From Delphinapterus leucas (lineage: Eukaryota; Chordata; Mammalia; Artiodactyla; Monodontidae), in contig NW_022098043.1 of the NCBI RefSeq assembly GCF_002288925.2, forward strand, positions 5,132,901 to 5,196,900: 64,000 nucleotides of DNA, written 5' to 3'. Every line of letters begins with the position of its first letter. Position 1 is the first letter of the stretch. Below are positions 1-13,520 of the stretch, one piece after another. The notes under the pieces are model-generated. The model was not told where the DNA came from. It searched no databases and saw only the letters and a program-made list of their open reading frames with translations. The position numbers were made by a program, and so were the translations under genes.

Positions 1-2340
<2,340 letters not shown>

Positions 2341-2353
2341 TAAAATGCATCAT

Positions 2354-2778
2354 TTCTTTTTTTTCTGTATATATATATATTTTTTTTACTTGGATTATAA
2401 TTGCTTTACAAAGGTGTGTTGGTTTCTGCTGAAACAGAATCAGCTATGTGTATGCATCTATCTCCTCCCTCTTGGGCCTCCCCCACCACCCCCACCCCCA
2501 TCCTACCCATCTAGGTCATCACAGAGCATTGAGCTGAGCTACCTGTGCTATACCACAGGTTCCCACTAGAGATGTGGATGGACCTAGAGTCTGTCATACA
2601 GAGTAAAGTAAGTCAGAAAGAGAAACACATATATGTGGAACCTAGAAAAATCGTACAGATGAACCTGTTTGCAGGGCAGGAATAGAGATGCAAACGTAGA
2701 GAATGGACGTGTGGACACAAGAGGGGAAAGGGTGGAGGGTGGGATGAATTGGGAGGTTAGGTTTGACATAAATACAGA
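2354..2778 (-). mobile_element. L1 3' fragment with 5' inversion, in SRSF10 intron
   Basis: Positions about 2376-2567 are the reverse complement of a cetartiodactyl L1 3' UTR end: T-run, then a match to '...tttacaaaggtgtgttggtttctgc'. Positions 2568-2778 are a more upstream L1 3' UTR piece in the opposite orientation ('gatggacctagagtctgtc'). An antisense poly(A) end preceded by an inverted 5' piece is the signature of twin priming. An 11-bp near-duplicate (aaatgcatcat at 2343-2353, aaatacatcat at 2976-2986) may be the target-site duplication of the whole composite, including the adjoining SINE. Confidence 0.75.
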
Positions 2779-2975
2779 TTTTTTTAATTTTATTTTTTTA
2801 GCCGATTTATTTATTTTTGGCTGCTTTGGGTCTTTGTTGCTGCGCGTGGGCTTGCTCTAGTTGCGGTGAGCAGGGGCTACTCTTTGTTGCAGTGCGTGGG
2901 TTTCTCATTGCAGTGGCTTCTCTCTTGCGGAGCACGGGCTCTGGGCACACCGGCTTCAATAGTTGTGGCACGCAG
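2779..2975 (-). mobile_element. CHR-type SINE, antisense, lacking its tRNA head
   Basis: A T-rich tract is followed by the antisense CHR body ('ggctgctttgggtctttgttgctgcgcgtgggc', here described over 2818-2850). The sequence stops at 2975 before the tRNA-derived promoter part, so the copy is 5' truncated. It abuts the inverted L1 in the SRSF10 intron. Confidence 0.85.
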
Positions 2976-3427
2976 AAATACATCATATTTATACACATTG
3001 TTCTGAGAGTGCTTCTTGGAAGTATTGTGCAATATGTCTCTCTGTTCAAAACCCAGAAAGAGTTTTTTGGGAAGATAGAGTATCTTGAATACTTTGCAGA
3101 ATTTCAGGGTAGACAGAAGACTTAGAATGCACCGATCAGAATGCCTGAGATATGTTTGGACTCTTAAAGAAGGTAGATCAGTACTGTCAGCTGTGGCATG
3201 TTTAATATACTAAGAGTGGAATTGAAAAGAATAAACTTTGGAAAGTTTTGGTTCTCTTGAGCCATTTCCCTTCTGCATAAAGATCATCAAGGTGTAATTG
3301 GGTAATTATGTAGGTGCCTGGCTGTAGAAATGAACAGATAGACTGGGAAAGACTATAGATTAAATTTAGGAAAGATTTTCTATTAGTACTTGGTTTTTAT
3401 TAATATGCAGGCATACACCAGGTGTTG

Positions 3428-3520
3428 GCTGCATGCTAATGAGGCATAAGTACAGGCTTTGGGGTCAGATACACCTGGGTTTGAATTCTGGCTCAACTGT
3501 TACGTTTCCTTAGGCAAGAT
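3428..3520 (+). repeat. MIR SINE fragment
   Basis: The segment 'ggctttggggtcagatacac' followed by 'ctgggtttgaattctggctc' and 'ggcaagatatt' follows the MIR core, with divergence expected of an ancient copy. It is intronic in SRSF10. Confidence 0.7.
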
Positions 3521-4283
3521 ATTAAAAGATAGAGATTAAAATAACTGCTGGAAAAAAAAAAAAGCTGCTAAAGAGAGAGGGAGTACTTAGGTAGACACAA
3601 GCTGTTGGTGATTCTCTAGTTCTTGGGTTGAATGATAGGTTCCTGGGTAGTCAGTGTTATTTATACATTCATACACATATGCATAAAGTATCTGCTTCAT
3701 AGGATTGAATGAGATAACATAAGGATTGAGGACTGTCCGGGGTGTGGGTATGTCTAAGGCATTCGACAGGTGTTAGTTTTCTTCTGCTTTTCTTTGTCAC
3801 GGCTTCTCAGAACTGTATAACTATATATTATTGCGTTTTGACACTATCATTCGTAGGCCACCATTAAGTATTTTGTCATTGTTAATTTTGTTCCTACTGA
3901 ATGGAAACCATGGTAGGATAATTCCAAATTAGCATATGGTTCAAAAGTCATTTGTATTTTAATTTGGAATTTTAAAAATACTTTCATGGTATATTTTCCT
4001 AATGTCCAAGTAGTTGACATATTTTTGGACAACAAACTAGATGTGAGAGGTCTTTGAAAAAACAAAATAGTTGGGGAGATATTTGAGGGTATCATTTTTA
4101 ACATAAAACAGTCTTCTGATAGACTTGCTTGAAAGTAAATACCTTTTCCAAGATTAACATTCACAAGTAGCCACAGATTTGGAAACATAAAGGAAGGAGA
4201 TGCAGGAATTTTTCCTATAATTTGGAGGCTTAAATACTACGTTTTTAATGTTTGTAAATATTTCTGTTCTATGTATTTCATAG

Positions 4284-4446
4284 CTCCAAATCAGATGAAA
4301 GCCAAGGAAGGGAGGAATGTGTATAGTTCTTCACGCTATGATGACTATGACAGATATAGACGTTCTAGAAGCCGAAGTTATGAAAGAAGGAGATCAAGAA
4401 GTCGTTCCTTTGATTACAACTATAGAAGATCTTATAGCCCTAGAAA
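4284..4446 (+). CDS. SRSF10: SRSF10 exon: linker and first RS region
   Basis: This 163-nt exon lies between a tttcatag acceptor and a gtaagtg donor. It encodes residues about 92-146: TPNQMKAKEGRNVYSSSRYD, then DYDRYRRSRSRSYERRRSRS and RSFDYNYRRSYSPRN. It carries the basic linker after the RRM and the start of the arginine/serine-rich domain, the substrate of SR kinases and the protein-interaction surface. The first codon is completed by the A at 2317 (ACT, Thr) and the last is split AA|C with the next exon. The preceding intron is 1,966 nt and holds an L1/SINE composite and a MIR. Confidence 0.95.
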
Positions 4447-4659
4447 GTAAGTGATGTGTACCACAGAAAAGATTTAGTTTGTTGTCCTTTTAATTTTTTA
4501 AAATCTTCTTGTATACTTTTAATTATGTATATTGTATGCTTCATTGAGACTAAAAATATTTTTAGTGCTTTATTTTAAAAGTTTTATGGTTCATTTTTTA
4601 AATTAGAAACCTGTAAATAGACATGTGTCACTGTTTGCTTTTTCTGATGTACTTTTTAG

Positions 4660-4713
4660 CAGTAGACCGACTGGAAGACCACGGCGTAGCAGAAGCCATT
4701 CCGACAATGATAG
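4660..4713 (+). CDS. SRSF10: SRSF10 exon with NAGNAG acceptor, last exon shared by both isoforms
   Basis: This 54-nt exon encodes residues about 146-164, SRPTGRPRRSRSHSDNDR. Its acceptor is tandem: AG at 4658-4659 and again at 4661-4662 (ttagcag). Use of the second removes Ser147 and gives proteins one residue shorter, matching known 262/261 and 183/182-residue human forms. The donor at 4714 is gtaaat. From here splicing can go to 4846 (long isoform) or to 8255 (short isoform); both begin with A, completing the split AG|A arginine codon. Confidence 0.93.
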
Positions 4714-4845
4714 GTAAATAACTTTGCTTTGAAAAAGACTATACATTTATCAATTTCAGAGTGAACTTTTGCTCTAAAAATAACAAATTTGATTAATATA
4801 GAATCTAATTTTTACTCTAATTGTATCTCTCCTCTGTTTTGAAAG

Positions 4846-5143
4846 ATTCAAACACCGAAATCGATCTTTTTCAAGATCTAAATCCAATTCAAGATCACGG
4901 TCCAAGTCCCAGCCCAAGAAAGAAATGAAGGCTAAATCACGTTCTAGGTCTGCATCTCACACCAAAACTAGAGGCACCTCTAAAACAGATTCCAAAACAC
5001 ATTATAAGTCTGGCTCAAGATATGAAAAGGAATCAAGGAAAAAAGAACCACCTAGATCCAAATCTCAGTCAAGATCACAGTCTAGGTCTAGGTCAAAGTC
5101 TAGATCAAGGTCTTGGACTAGTCCTAAGTCCAGTGGCCACTGA
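4846..5143 (+). CDS. SRSF10: SRSF10 terminal coding exon of the 262-aa isoform
   Basis: After the ttttgaaag acceptor the exon encodes residues 164-262, starting FKHRNRSFSRSKSNSRSRS and ending RSRSWTSPKSSGH with a TGA at 5141-5143. This is the bulk of the RS domain, dense in RS/SR dipeptides and lysine. Counting back through the exons gives 262 residues exactly, the known long-isoform length, so no indel is present. The 3' UTR follows directly. Poly(A) signals at 5460 and 6891 are candidate ends. Confidence 0.95.
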
Positions 5144-5459
5144 TAGTATAAACCATGATATTTTTAGGCATGTATCATTCATTTACTCATAGTTTGGTTT
5201 ACTTAAATTATCAGGAATACAATGTTGCAATGATGCTTAAAAAAACACTTGTCAGTTTTCCCTGTACCAGGCAATGGTTATTATTAAAATGATATGCTGT
5301 TGAGAAGCCACTCTTAAGAGTCCAGTTTGTTTAATGTTATGGGCAGCTACCAATTTGTGGTGTCTCTGTATATTTTTGTAAAGATTCTCATTTTTTAATG
5401 CTTGAGGTATTGGTGAAAAGATGTTGGTTGACCATAATTTGCAACATTGTCTTATTAAA

Positions 5460-5465
5460 AATAAA
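5460..5465 (+). terminator. SRSF10: Poly(A) signal candidate, proximal, SRSF10 long isoform
   Basis: Canonical AATAAA 317 nt after the stop codon. It would give a short 3' UTR. Confidence 0.5.
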
Positions 5466-6890
5466 CTTTCATATCCATATTTGGTAGAACTGTTAACCTA
5501 GAAATGTAGCTTGCTAATCAGGTAGAATGATACAAAAGTGAAGTTGTAGCCACCGTACAACACTGACCCGACTAGACACATTTAGGTTCAGGGTGGACCT
5601 TTTTGTCTTGTCAAGGTGTCGAGACCCACGATGATAATTTATGGCACAGTGTGGAATAAGTTCTTTGTTAACCCCACTGTCTCGGGGAATGACGCCAACT
5701 GGGTTAAGTAGCATTTTCAGGGAGATGACGTTTTTGATTGAAACACGGAGCCTTCACTTTTCTGGTTTCTGTGAAGATTTGGAACCATACAAACATCGGA
5801 AAAACCCACCTTAAAATTTGGGCAGGTTGATGATGGCAGAAATAATTTTAAGGGGAAAAGAATGCTCTTACGCAGTTACTCTAAACTTTAAGGAGCATTG
5901 TTGACCATAATATTGCTTCGTATTCTCACTGCTGTTAAAAGCAAGTAAAGTGTTTTCAAAGTAGGTTTTGTTTCTGTGTGCGCATAGTGTAAAAGGACTG
6001 AATTTTGATACTTAAAGCACTTGGTGTGTGCATTTGTATCAAAATTTGCCCATATCTTTATGAAGGAGGCTTGTTCTTCACGCCTCAGTTTATTTAATGT
6101 GAGGCAAGTAAACAGACAACACTCCCATTCTACGTGATTCTGTGGTGCCATGAGATTTTAAATAATTCTGGAAAAAACTAATTTTAAGGAAGTCACATCT
6201 CTTGAGGTTTTGACTGATTATCCATGTAGTACCTGATGAAAATAATACCCTAACTCTTTATAATTTCTAACATCTCTCTGCGAGACCATTTGGGGGCAAT
6301 AAAAAGTGACTTGATGTGTCCAATCTCATTTCAGAATAAAAGCTGGCATCCTTAAAATTTTTAGATTGCTTGCTTACAGGCATAATAAGTAAGAAATATT
6401 TTAGGGAAACCATTCCTTTTAGAGGATTACTTTTTTCAATTTTGGTTTTAGTAATCTAGGCCTTGCCTGTAAAGAACAAAAGGTGGTTTTTAAATACTGT
6501 TTGTGGAATGTGTTTAAAGGATTGATTCTAGAACCTTTGTATATTTGATAGTATTTCTAACTTTCATTTCTTTACTGTTTGCAGTTAATGTTCATGTTCT
6601 GCTATGCAATCATTTATATGCACGTTTCTTTAATTTTTTTAGATTTTCCTGGATGTATAGTTTAAACAACAAAAAGTCTATTTAAAACTGTAGCAGTAGT
6701 TTGCAGTTCTAGCAAAGAGGAAAGTTGTGGGGTTAAACTTTGTATTTTCTTTCTTATAGAAGCTTCTAAAAAGGTATTTTTATATGTTCTTTTTAACAAA
6801 TATTGTGTACAACCTTTAAAACATCAATGTTTGGATCAAAACAAGACCCAGCTTATTTTCTGCTTGCTGTAAATTAAGCAAACATGCTAT

Positions 6891-6896
6891 AATAAA
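6891..6896 (+). terminator. SRSF10: Poly(A) signal candidate, distal, SRSF10 long isoform
   Basis: Canonical AATAAA in an A-rich context, upstream of the alternative terminal exon at 8255. Confidence 0.45.
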
Positions 6897-7395
6897 AACA
6901 AAATGAAGGAAATAATGATTAACTGGAATTATTATAGTTTTGAATGAGATTATACAATAACAACGGATTTAGGAATATTTTAAATCAGTGTTGCACTAGG
7001 CACAGGTTTTACTTTGGAAATGATAGAACCTGCCAGGAAGGTACATCTTTTACGTAGTACTTAAAAATTCCTTATGTAATGTCAGAGTTGTTTCATTATT
7101 GCTTATTAAACCCCTTGGGTTAAATAACTTAGAGGTTATTGGTAGTGTTAAGATACGCATTAAAATGAAATTTGAGTTAGCTAATTTTAAGTTTATATTT
7201 TCATTATTAGATGGACCAATAATTCTACTCTTCCCCATCCTAAACAAGATGGATTGGGCCTTATGTTTATGGCGTGATTTAAAATATTTTTGCATTGAAT
7301 GTTCGTGAGCACTTAATATTAAGTGATAATCACTGTGGGGAACTGGTTTAGGTGTTTTGTGGTTTGAGTTCAAGCTGCTTTATAATGGCAAGTAT

Positions 7396-7580
7396 AGCTG
7401 ATATTTATTGAGTATTTATGATGTGCCAGACACTGTTCTAAGAGCTTTATGTGTTAACTCATTTACTCATCACGAGACCCTATGAGAAAGATACTTTTAT
7501 TTTCTCGTGTAACAGATGATAAGGAAATGGAGGCACAAAGAAAAAGCAGTAAAAGGCAGATCCAGGATTTGAGCTCAGCC
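7396..7580 (-). repeat. MIR SINE, antisense
   Basis: Antisense MIR landmarks occur in order: 'atttattgagtatttatgat', 'gtgccagacactgttctaag', 'aactcatttactcatca' and 'gatccaggatttgagc'. It lies inside the short-isoform SRSF10 intron. Confidence 0.85.
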
Positions 7581-8254
7581 GGATCCTTAGATGTTTTTTT
7601 TTTTTTAAATGGACTGTAATTAGAGTAGATTGGGGAAATAGCCCGTTTAATTTTTCTGTCTGTATAGAATTAGAAGTAGTGGTTTCATTTTTATTTTTTA
7701 CTTGTGTCACTTATTTTTAGACTCATGCTATTTTCTTGAGAACCTTATATGTTATTTCTAAAGTGACATACCTAAATAACATAGCTTCAAAGGGACTATT
7801 TTATAGTTGAACCCATGATAGATAGGATCCTACTGATACTTAAGGATCCTTATACAGGGCTTTAATGTTGGGTTACATAGTTGAGTTCCATAATTATTGA
7901 GTATCTACTGTGTGTCTGGCACGGCTCAGTATTGGAGTAGAACATATCAAGACTCAAGTGAGAGCTGACACTTCACCTCTCTTTTTGCTTAAGATCTCTG
8001 CATATTTTTTTTTTTTTGAAGCCAAGTAAGCAAGAAGAATAATGACAGATAATGCTTCAGTGAGAAAGGAAAGGTGCTACATAGAGTATGAGCTGTTAAG
8101 TTACAACCCAGGGAAAAGACCTGGGAACTATTATACTATTCTCTTGAAAATTTGGCCCTGTAAGCTGCTACATCCAGTTCAACTAACAAAATCCTGTATA
8201 CCACAGAGAAGAATAAAGAAAACCAAACTGACAAACATCCTTCTTTTATTTAAG

Positions 8255-8315
8255 ACCAAACTGCAGCTGGAATACCCAGTACAGTTCTGCTTACTACACT
8301 TCAAGAAAGATCTGA
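8255..8315 (+). CDS. SRSF10: SRSF10 alternative terminal exon (183-aa isoform tail)
   Basis: After a pyrimidine-rich acceptor ending ttatttaag at 8254, the sequence joined to the AG left at 4713 reads Arg, then PNCSWNTQYSS, AYYTSRKI and TGA at 8313-8315. This is the unique 19-residue tail of the short SRSF10 isoform (TASR-1/SRp38-2), which replaces the second RS region. 164 + 19 gives the known 183 residues exactly. The exon lies 3.1 kb past the long-isoform stop, so the two isoforms arise by competition between splicing to 8255 and use of the 4846 exon with its own poly(A) site. Confidence 0.93.
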
Positions 8316-10539
8316 GAAAGCGGAAAAAGAACCAAAGAAGGGCAGTTCAAGCGACCAAAGGGTGGGTGGAAGGTGCTGCAGTATGAATACTGTACGAATA
8401 TTTTGACTCTGGTCTGAAAAGATAAAAGAATGTTTTCGAAACTACATGGAATAATTGAAGTCCCTTCAAGTTTGAAAGTAAGCCTTTTAGGACAAATAAA
8501 AGGAAATTCAACTTTGTACTTGTGGAAACTAATCCCTAAATCTGAATAGGTTTATATTGATTCATGGGTAACAGGTCCATGTTAAATTGGAAACTTAGGA
8601 TGTTTGAATATCAAGGAAGACAGCCATAGTCTCTTACAGTGCCTCTATTGGTCTGTCTCAAACTGAATTGGGTGAGAAAAGGTATGGTCCAATATAAACT
8701 TGCTTATCTCTTAAAGTCAGTTCTGTTTTTGCTATTGGCAAATCTTGCCTTTGTTTATTCCAGTGCCAGTGTTTTCTGCTTAATGGTTTGCTTTGTTGGC
8801 ATCTGAGTTTCCTTACTTGTATGCCACATGCGGTTTACATCTTCCTTAAACACTCTCCCACATAAATTCCAATTATACTTGACATCCAGCTAAGAGGGTC
8901 CATCTCTTCTCACCTCTTTCCTAGTCAGTATATTCAGCAAACATTTACTGAGCCCTTACTGTGGGCAAAAATTGTACTGGGTAATTGGGGAGAAAAATAG
9001 ATAAAATTCACTTATTCAATGTCTACTGAGCACAATCTAGTGAATCATTACAGTGTGGCCTCACTGTTTTGTTTGAGGTGTATTATAACTATTTTACACC
9101 ATTTATATCCTATGTAATTATAAAACCCAATATACTATCAAATATAAGTAATTTTGTGGTTATTTGCCATTTAAAAGTATCCAGTATTTGTTTTCATCCC
9201 ATTAATACAAATAATGAAAAAATGATGTTTTAATCTGTAATAAACTGATTTATTGTGCAGTGACTGTAATATACTAGAGTTATATATATAATTGTTAACT
9301 CTGCCTCCTCAAACACGTTAGGAAACAATCCCCCAAAATATTTAACTTTGCATCAGATGTAAAGGAGACTCTGGGTGCTATAATTAGATTATTTTGAGGC
9401 AGATAGCTGTTATTCCCAACTGATTTAGTATGTTCTGTAATTGAGAAAATGTTCACCAAATATACTTTCTAGCGATTTACATGTACATTTTATAGGGGAC
9501 ATGTTCTGTGTATAGTGAATAAATAACTTTTATAGTATCACAAAATGTTTTGGATTCCTTAGTTCCTTATTAGGATATGAAGTTTATCTATACATTGATT
9601 TCATCACTTGCATATTTGGTTTTTGTCTTTATTTCTGCCACATTTAAAACTTCATGTAAAGTTACTCATCTAAAAATACAGAAGTGTTTAAGCCTTTAAT
9701 TTATAAAGATTTTGAAAATATAGCAGAATATACCTAAGGGAGATATGAAACGGAGGTATTTTTACCCGTTTTAATTTTTCAAACTTGCCCGAGATCACAC
9801 AGCAAGTAAGTGGCAGATACTAGATAAGTGTCCAAGGTTTTTCATTTGGTTCATCTTTTTTTTTCTTTTTTACAAATGGGGAAATTTTATAACAATACAA
9901 TTAATATAATGGAATCTAGAGTTCACTTAGAGGGAAGATTTAATAGATTTATGAAAATTATTTAATTACAAAAAGTATTTGTAACTTTCTTGGATGGAAA
10001 AGGGGTTAAATGTAATCTAAGATCTCAACAGCTGTTGACTCACTTTCCAGCCTGGCTTTCCAAATTTCAATCTCGTGTTGCATTTTGACCATATTCCTGT
10101 TTAAAATCCTGAGATAATTTTGAAGTGGGGAGGCTGTGACAGGAATAAAATAAGTGTTCAACTAGGCGGTCTATCAGAGCTTTTAGGAGTCCCAGGAGTG
10201 AATTGTCCTCACTGATGAAAGAAGTCAGCAACCTTTTCATCTTCAACTACTGACATCTGTAAGACATAGCTAGCTGCTATGGAAAAGGATCTTTTTTGGG
10301 GGGGTTTTCCCTTTGTCCCTTCCTCCAGCAGTGTCAGTTATGTTTATTGTGTTGCTTCTATGTATTCCTAACAGTTGTTTCACCCTTATGTTAAAGATGG
10401 GGGATTCCTTTTTTATTTGGAGTACAAAGCAAGGCATGTAAATTCATTTTGTTGATAATTGACAGAGTAGTTTGTAAAGAAGTAAAAGGCCTCTTTGTGT
10501 CGTTTGTTGTAGAGCACATCTCTGAATGCTAGATAATGA

Positions 10540-10545
10540 AATAAA
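10540..10545 (+). terminator. SRSF10: Poly(A) signal candidate, SRSF10 short isoform
   Basis: Canonical AATAAA about 2.2 kb after the short-isoform stop. Confidence 0.45.
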
Positions 10546-11866
10546 CTGGTCTAGGATCCAAAAAAACTTGGATTTTTTTTTTTTTTAGGTTTAGTTCTGC
10601 CTGACAGATTTGTGGCTCAGTAGGCTTTCCTCATTTATGTAAGAGGTTTGAGATGTACTCTATCCCACTTGGTTTACGAAGTAATTGCCTATGAGACAAT
10701 TAAACACTAGAAAACTAGTGTTTTCCTTCAGTTATTTTCCACCTTGTGCTTCTGGGATGAAGAGAATTTACCAAAACTGAAGTGTAAAGATAGGTTATGG
10801 GCTCAAGATTCCATTGTACTATATATGCTGCCATCAAAAAGGTATGACAAGTTTAAATTGTAACACTGACAAGGCTCATACTATTGCTGACTGCAGCTAC
10901 AGGGTAGATGAGCTCTAACAACTTTTTGGTTCTTACAAGTACGATTTGAGAAATTCATGTCAACCATACTTACTGTACGCTAACCATAACTTTATTAGTA
11001 CCTTTCTAAGGTATAAGATATAATACGATTATTAACTTTTTAAGTTAACCGTAGCTATTAAAAATTTTTGTAGTTAAAGCCAATGTGCTCTTAATTCTCT
11101 GAACACTTTTACCACTGGAGTCAGTCCCAAACCAGAAATCTAGTATATACTGTATTTACATGTATACATCAAAACCTAACATAAAGATGCTTGGGATGAA
11201 AATTGTTGAATCGAGCGGGATTCCAGTGCAGTACTGCAGAGAACTGGGCAATTCTTGCCACTGTTAATAGAAATTACACTGGGAATGAACAGGAAAAAAA
11301 GACTCATTATTTCTGCCAAATCAATTTCTTCCGACAGTTTGCATGACAAAATACAACCCGGCTCTGGGATTCACTGCTTGCTTAGTGTAGAAATTAAAAG
11401 ATTTTTCTTGAACTAGTTTGAGTTATCCTATCATTTGGAACGTATTTTAGAAAGCCAGTTTAGTTCTTGTGTCTTTTTTCTCCTCCAAGGTCCCCTTGTG
11501 AAAATTGTTTATAGAAAAAAAATTTGCAGAATTTCTCAAATTGACAAGAACTCTTCTGTTTACCGAAGTCATCTTAAAATGTAGAAGAGGGAGACAGGCG
11601 ATTAAACCTGCTTTACTCAGTTTGGTATGAGATGAATTCAGAAGCTTTATGTAAATTTCCAAAGTAATATTCTGTGGCCTTTTACTGTTAGCCCTGCTGG
11701 AAGGAGGAAGCCACAGTTGCTTTTTTAATGGTATAGCTGCTAATCCAAATGTCTATATCAGTTAGCAAATTGGTTGCCTCTTAAAACCAACGGTCCTACT
11801 GTTATTTCAGTAGGATTAATTATGTGCATTCTAAGAATATTACATGGTCGTAACAATTTTTTATAC

Positions 11867-11872
11867 AATAAA
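11867..11872 (+). terminator. SRSF10: Most distal + strand poly(A) signal before PNRC2
   Basis: AATAAA on the + strand, 24 nt before the opposed PNRC2 signal. Whether SRSF10 transcription reaches it is unknown. Confidence 0.35.
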
Positions 11873-11885
11873 AACAAGACACGGG

Positions 11886-13520
11886 AAAAAGCAATTTTAT
11901 TTTTTAATTTCATGCTTCAAATTCCTGTATGTACATTAAGTACTATTATATAAACTTGTCTTTTATCATTATTTGATATGGGCAATATTATCTCACCTGA
12001 ATTTGGAGAAATACAACTTACCCATTCTGCTTAAAAGTATCAAAAAAGCTGCCAAATGAGAAAAGAGGGCACCTACACTCATATTCTAAATAGACCCCCC
12101 CACACACACTTTCCTTTAATTTACTATTGAGTTGGCTGTTATAATTAGCGCTTATCTTTAAGGTAAGCAAAACATGGTATCATGGTATTAGGCAAGAAAT
12201 TGCACCTTTTGCAATGAGTGGTCCCCTGGGTTGCACCTGTTGACCAAAAAAAAAAAAACCCCTGGCATTGTACACATATACTCAGGTTACACAAATTGTT
12301 GAAAGCCAAAATTAATCTTTTAAGGTAAGAGAAACCCCTTAATAGTTAATCTTTGGGCTTAAGAAATTAAAATAATCCCATACTGCATTTCACATCTCTC
12401 AAAAATAGGAAGTGTTTTAGCAGCTTAAAACCTTTTCAGCTATATAAAACTTCTTACACTAGGATTTACTTTGAAATATAGTTTACAGCAAGATCAATTA
12501 TAGTATACGTACAGTGGCACTTTAGCACAAGGGCAGACTTTAAAAACAAGGTTTTTTTGGACCTTTAAAATTAGGCCATAGTATAAAAAGAGTCCATGTC
12601 TTACATTCAGCAAATTCATACTAAAATATTCTATTTTTGTAGGATAAACGCCAACAAAACTTTACATATGCTACAAGTTTATTACATATATTTACATGGC
12701 TCTTTCCTAGGTACGTAAAACTTTCACATTATATAGCTCCCAACTTTAAACAAGCTTTGCAGGGACGATTTGAAGCCAGATACTGTCAGAATAGCTTGTG
12801 CAGTGCCATAATACTAAAATGTATTCTGAAAGCTACTCGGTGAACACCGAATACTATTTCTATATAAAATGGTTTCGGTGCATTGTTGGCAGACACCTAT
12901 CCACTGCATGCCAGTTACAGGGACAATGGGGTATACTGTTTCATTCTAAATAGCCCCTAGTGCCCTTTCCGCATTCACCACCATACAGTTCACTAAAATA
13001 CAACTATACTCTAAAAAAAAATTCACATTTTCTTTTGGCAGTGCATCAGATTGTTGGCATATTACTGGTTTAGGACATTAAACTTTCAAATTCAGCTAGT
13101 TTTCAACCCCTGTATGTCTTAACTGGATGCTTATAATCACATTTGCCAGATCTCAACAAGTCACTCTGCTGATCCATGAATGATAATCTTAAATTACTAT
13201 TTTCCCCCAACAGGCAATGGAAAAAGTTGATTCCTTTACCATTCCCCAAATCTAAACTTGACTGGTTTCACTTGAATGGTGACTCAATTGAGAACACTTA
13301 GTATTGATATGAAGTACAATTATCAATAATTTAGTTCTTTTAAGTTGCACTGATTCTACCATCACAGTGCACATAACACACAAAACAGTTAAGTCTGATT
13401 ATATTTTCTACATTAATTAGCAGTTTTACAGATTAAATTCCCTAGTGAATTTGGTCTGAGACAATTGCCAATTATCCTTAAATATGACTAAATTTAAACA
13501 CATTAATACTTTAGCTCATT
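11886..13520 (-). other. PNRC2: PNRC2 3' UTR (extent inferred)
   Basis: This is an A/T-rich, repeat-poor 1.6-kb tract between the PNRC2 stop and the candidate poly(A) signal. No SINE, L1 or MIR is visible in it, unlike the rest of the window, which is consistent with retained function. Confidence 0.6.
11896..11901 (-). terminator. PNRC2: PNRC2 poly(A) signal
   Basis: TTTATT on the + strand is AATAAA on the - strand. It lies about 1.6 kb past the PNRC2 stop, a plausible 3' UTR length for this gene. Expected cleavage is around 11,866-11,886. Confidence 0.6.

Larger units (their letters stand above)
5144..6915 (+). other. SRSF10: SRSF10 long-isoform 3' UTR (extent inferred)
   Basis: A/T-rich sequence without open frames or recognised repeats follows the stop at 5143. 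AATAAA occurs at 5460-5465, 6299-6304 and 6891-6896. The 6891 signal sits in an A/T-rich context and would give a UTR of about 1.75 kb; the 5460 signal would give about 330 nt. For the short isoform this whole tract is intron (4714-8254). Confidence 0.6.
8316..11885 (+). other. SRSF10: SRSF10 short-isoform 3' UTR and downstream region (extent inferred)
   Basis: No coding potential is visible. AATAAA occurs at 8495, 9239, 9518, 10540 and 11867. I favour an end near 10,560, because the spacing from there to the PNRC2 3' end would resemble the human arrangement as I recall it; the last signal at 11867 would bring the transcript into contact with PNRC2. A MIR-like antisense fragment lies near 9740-9830 ('cgagatcacacagcaagtaa'). 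Confidence 0.5.
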
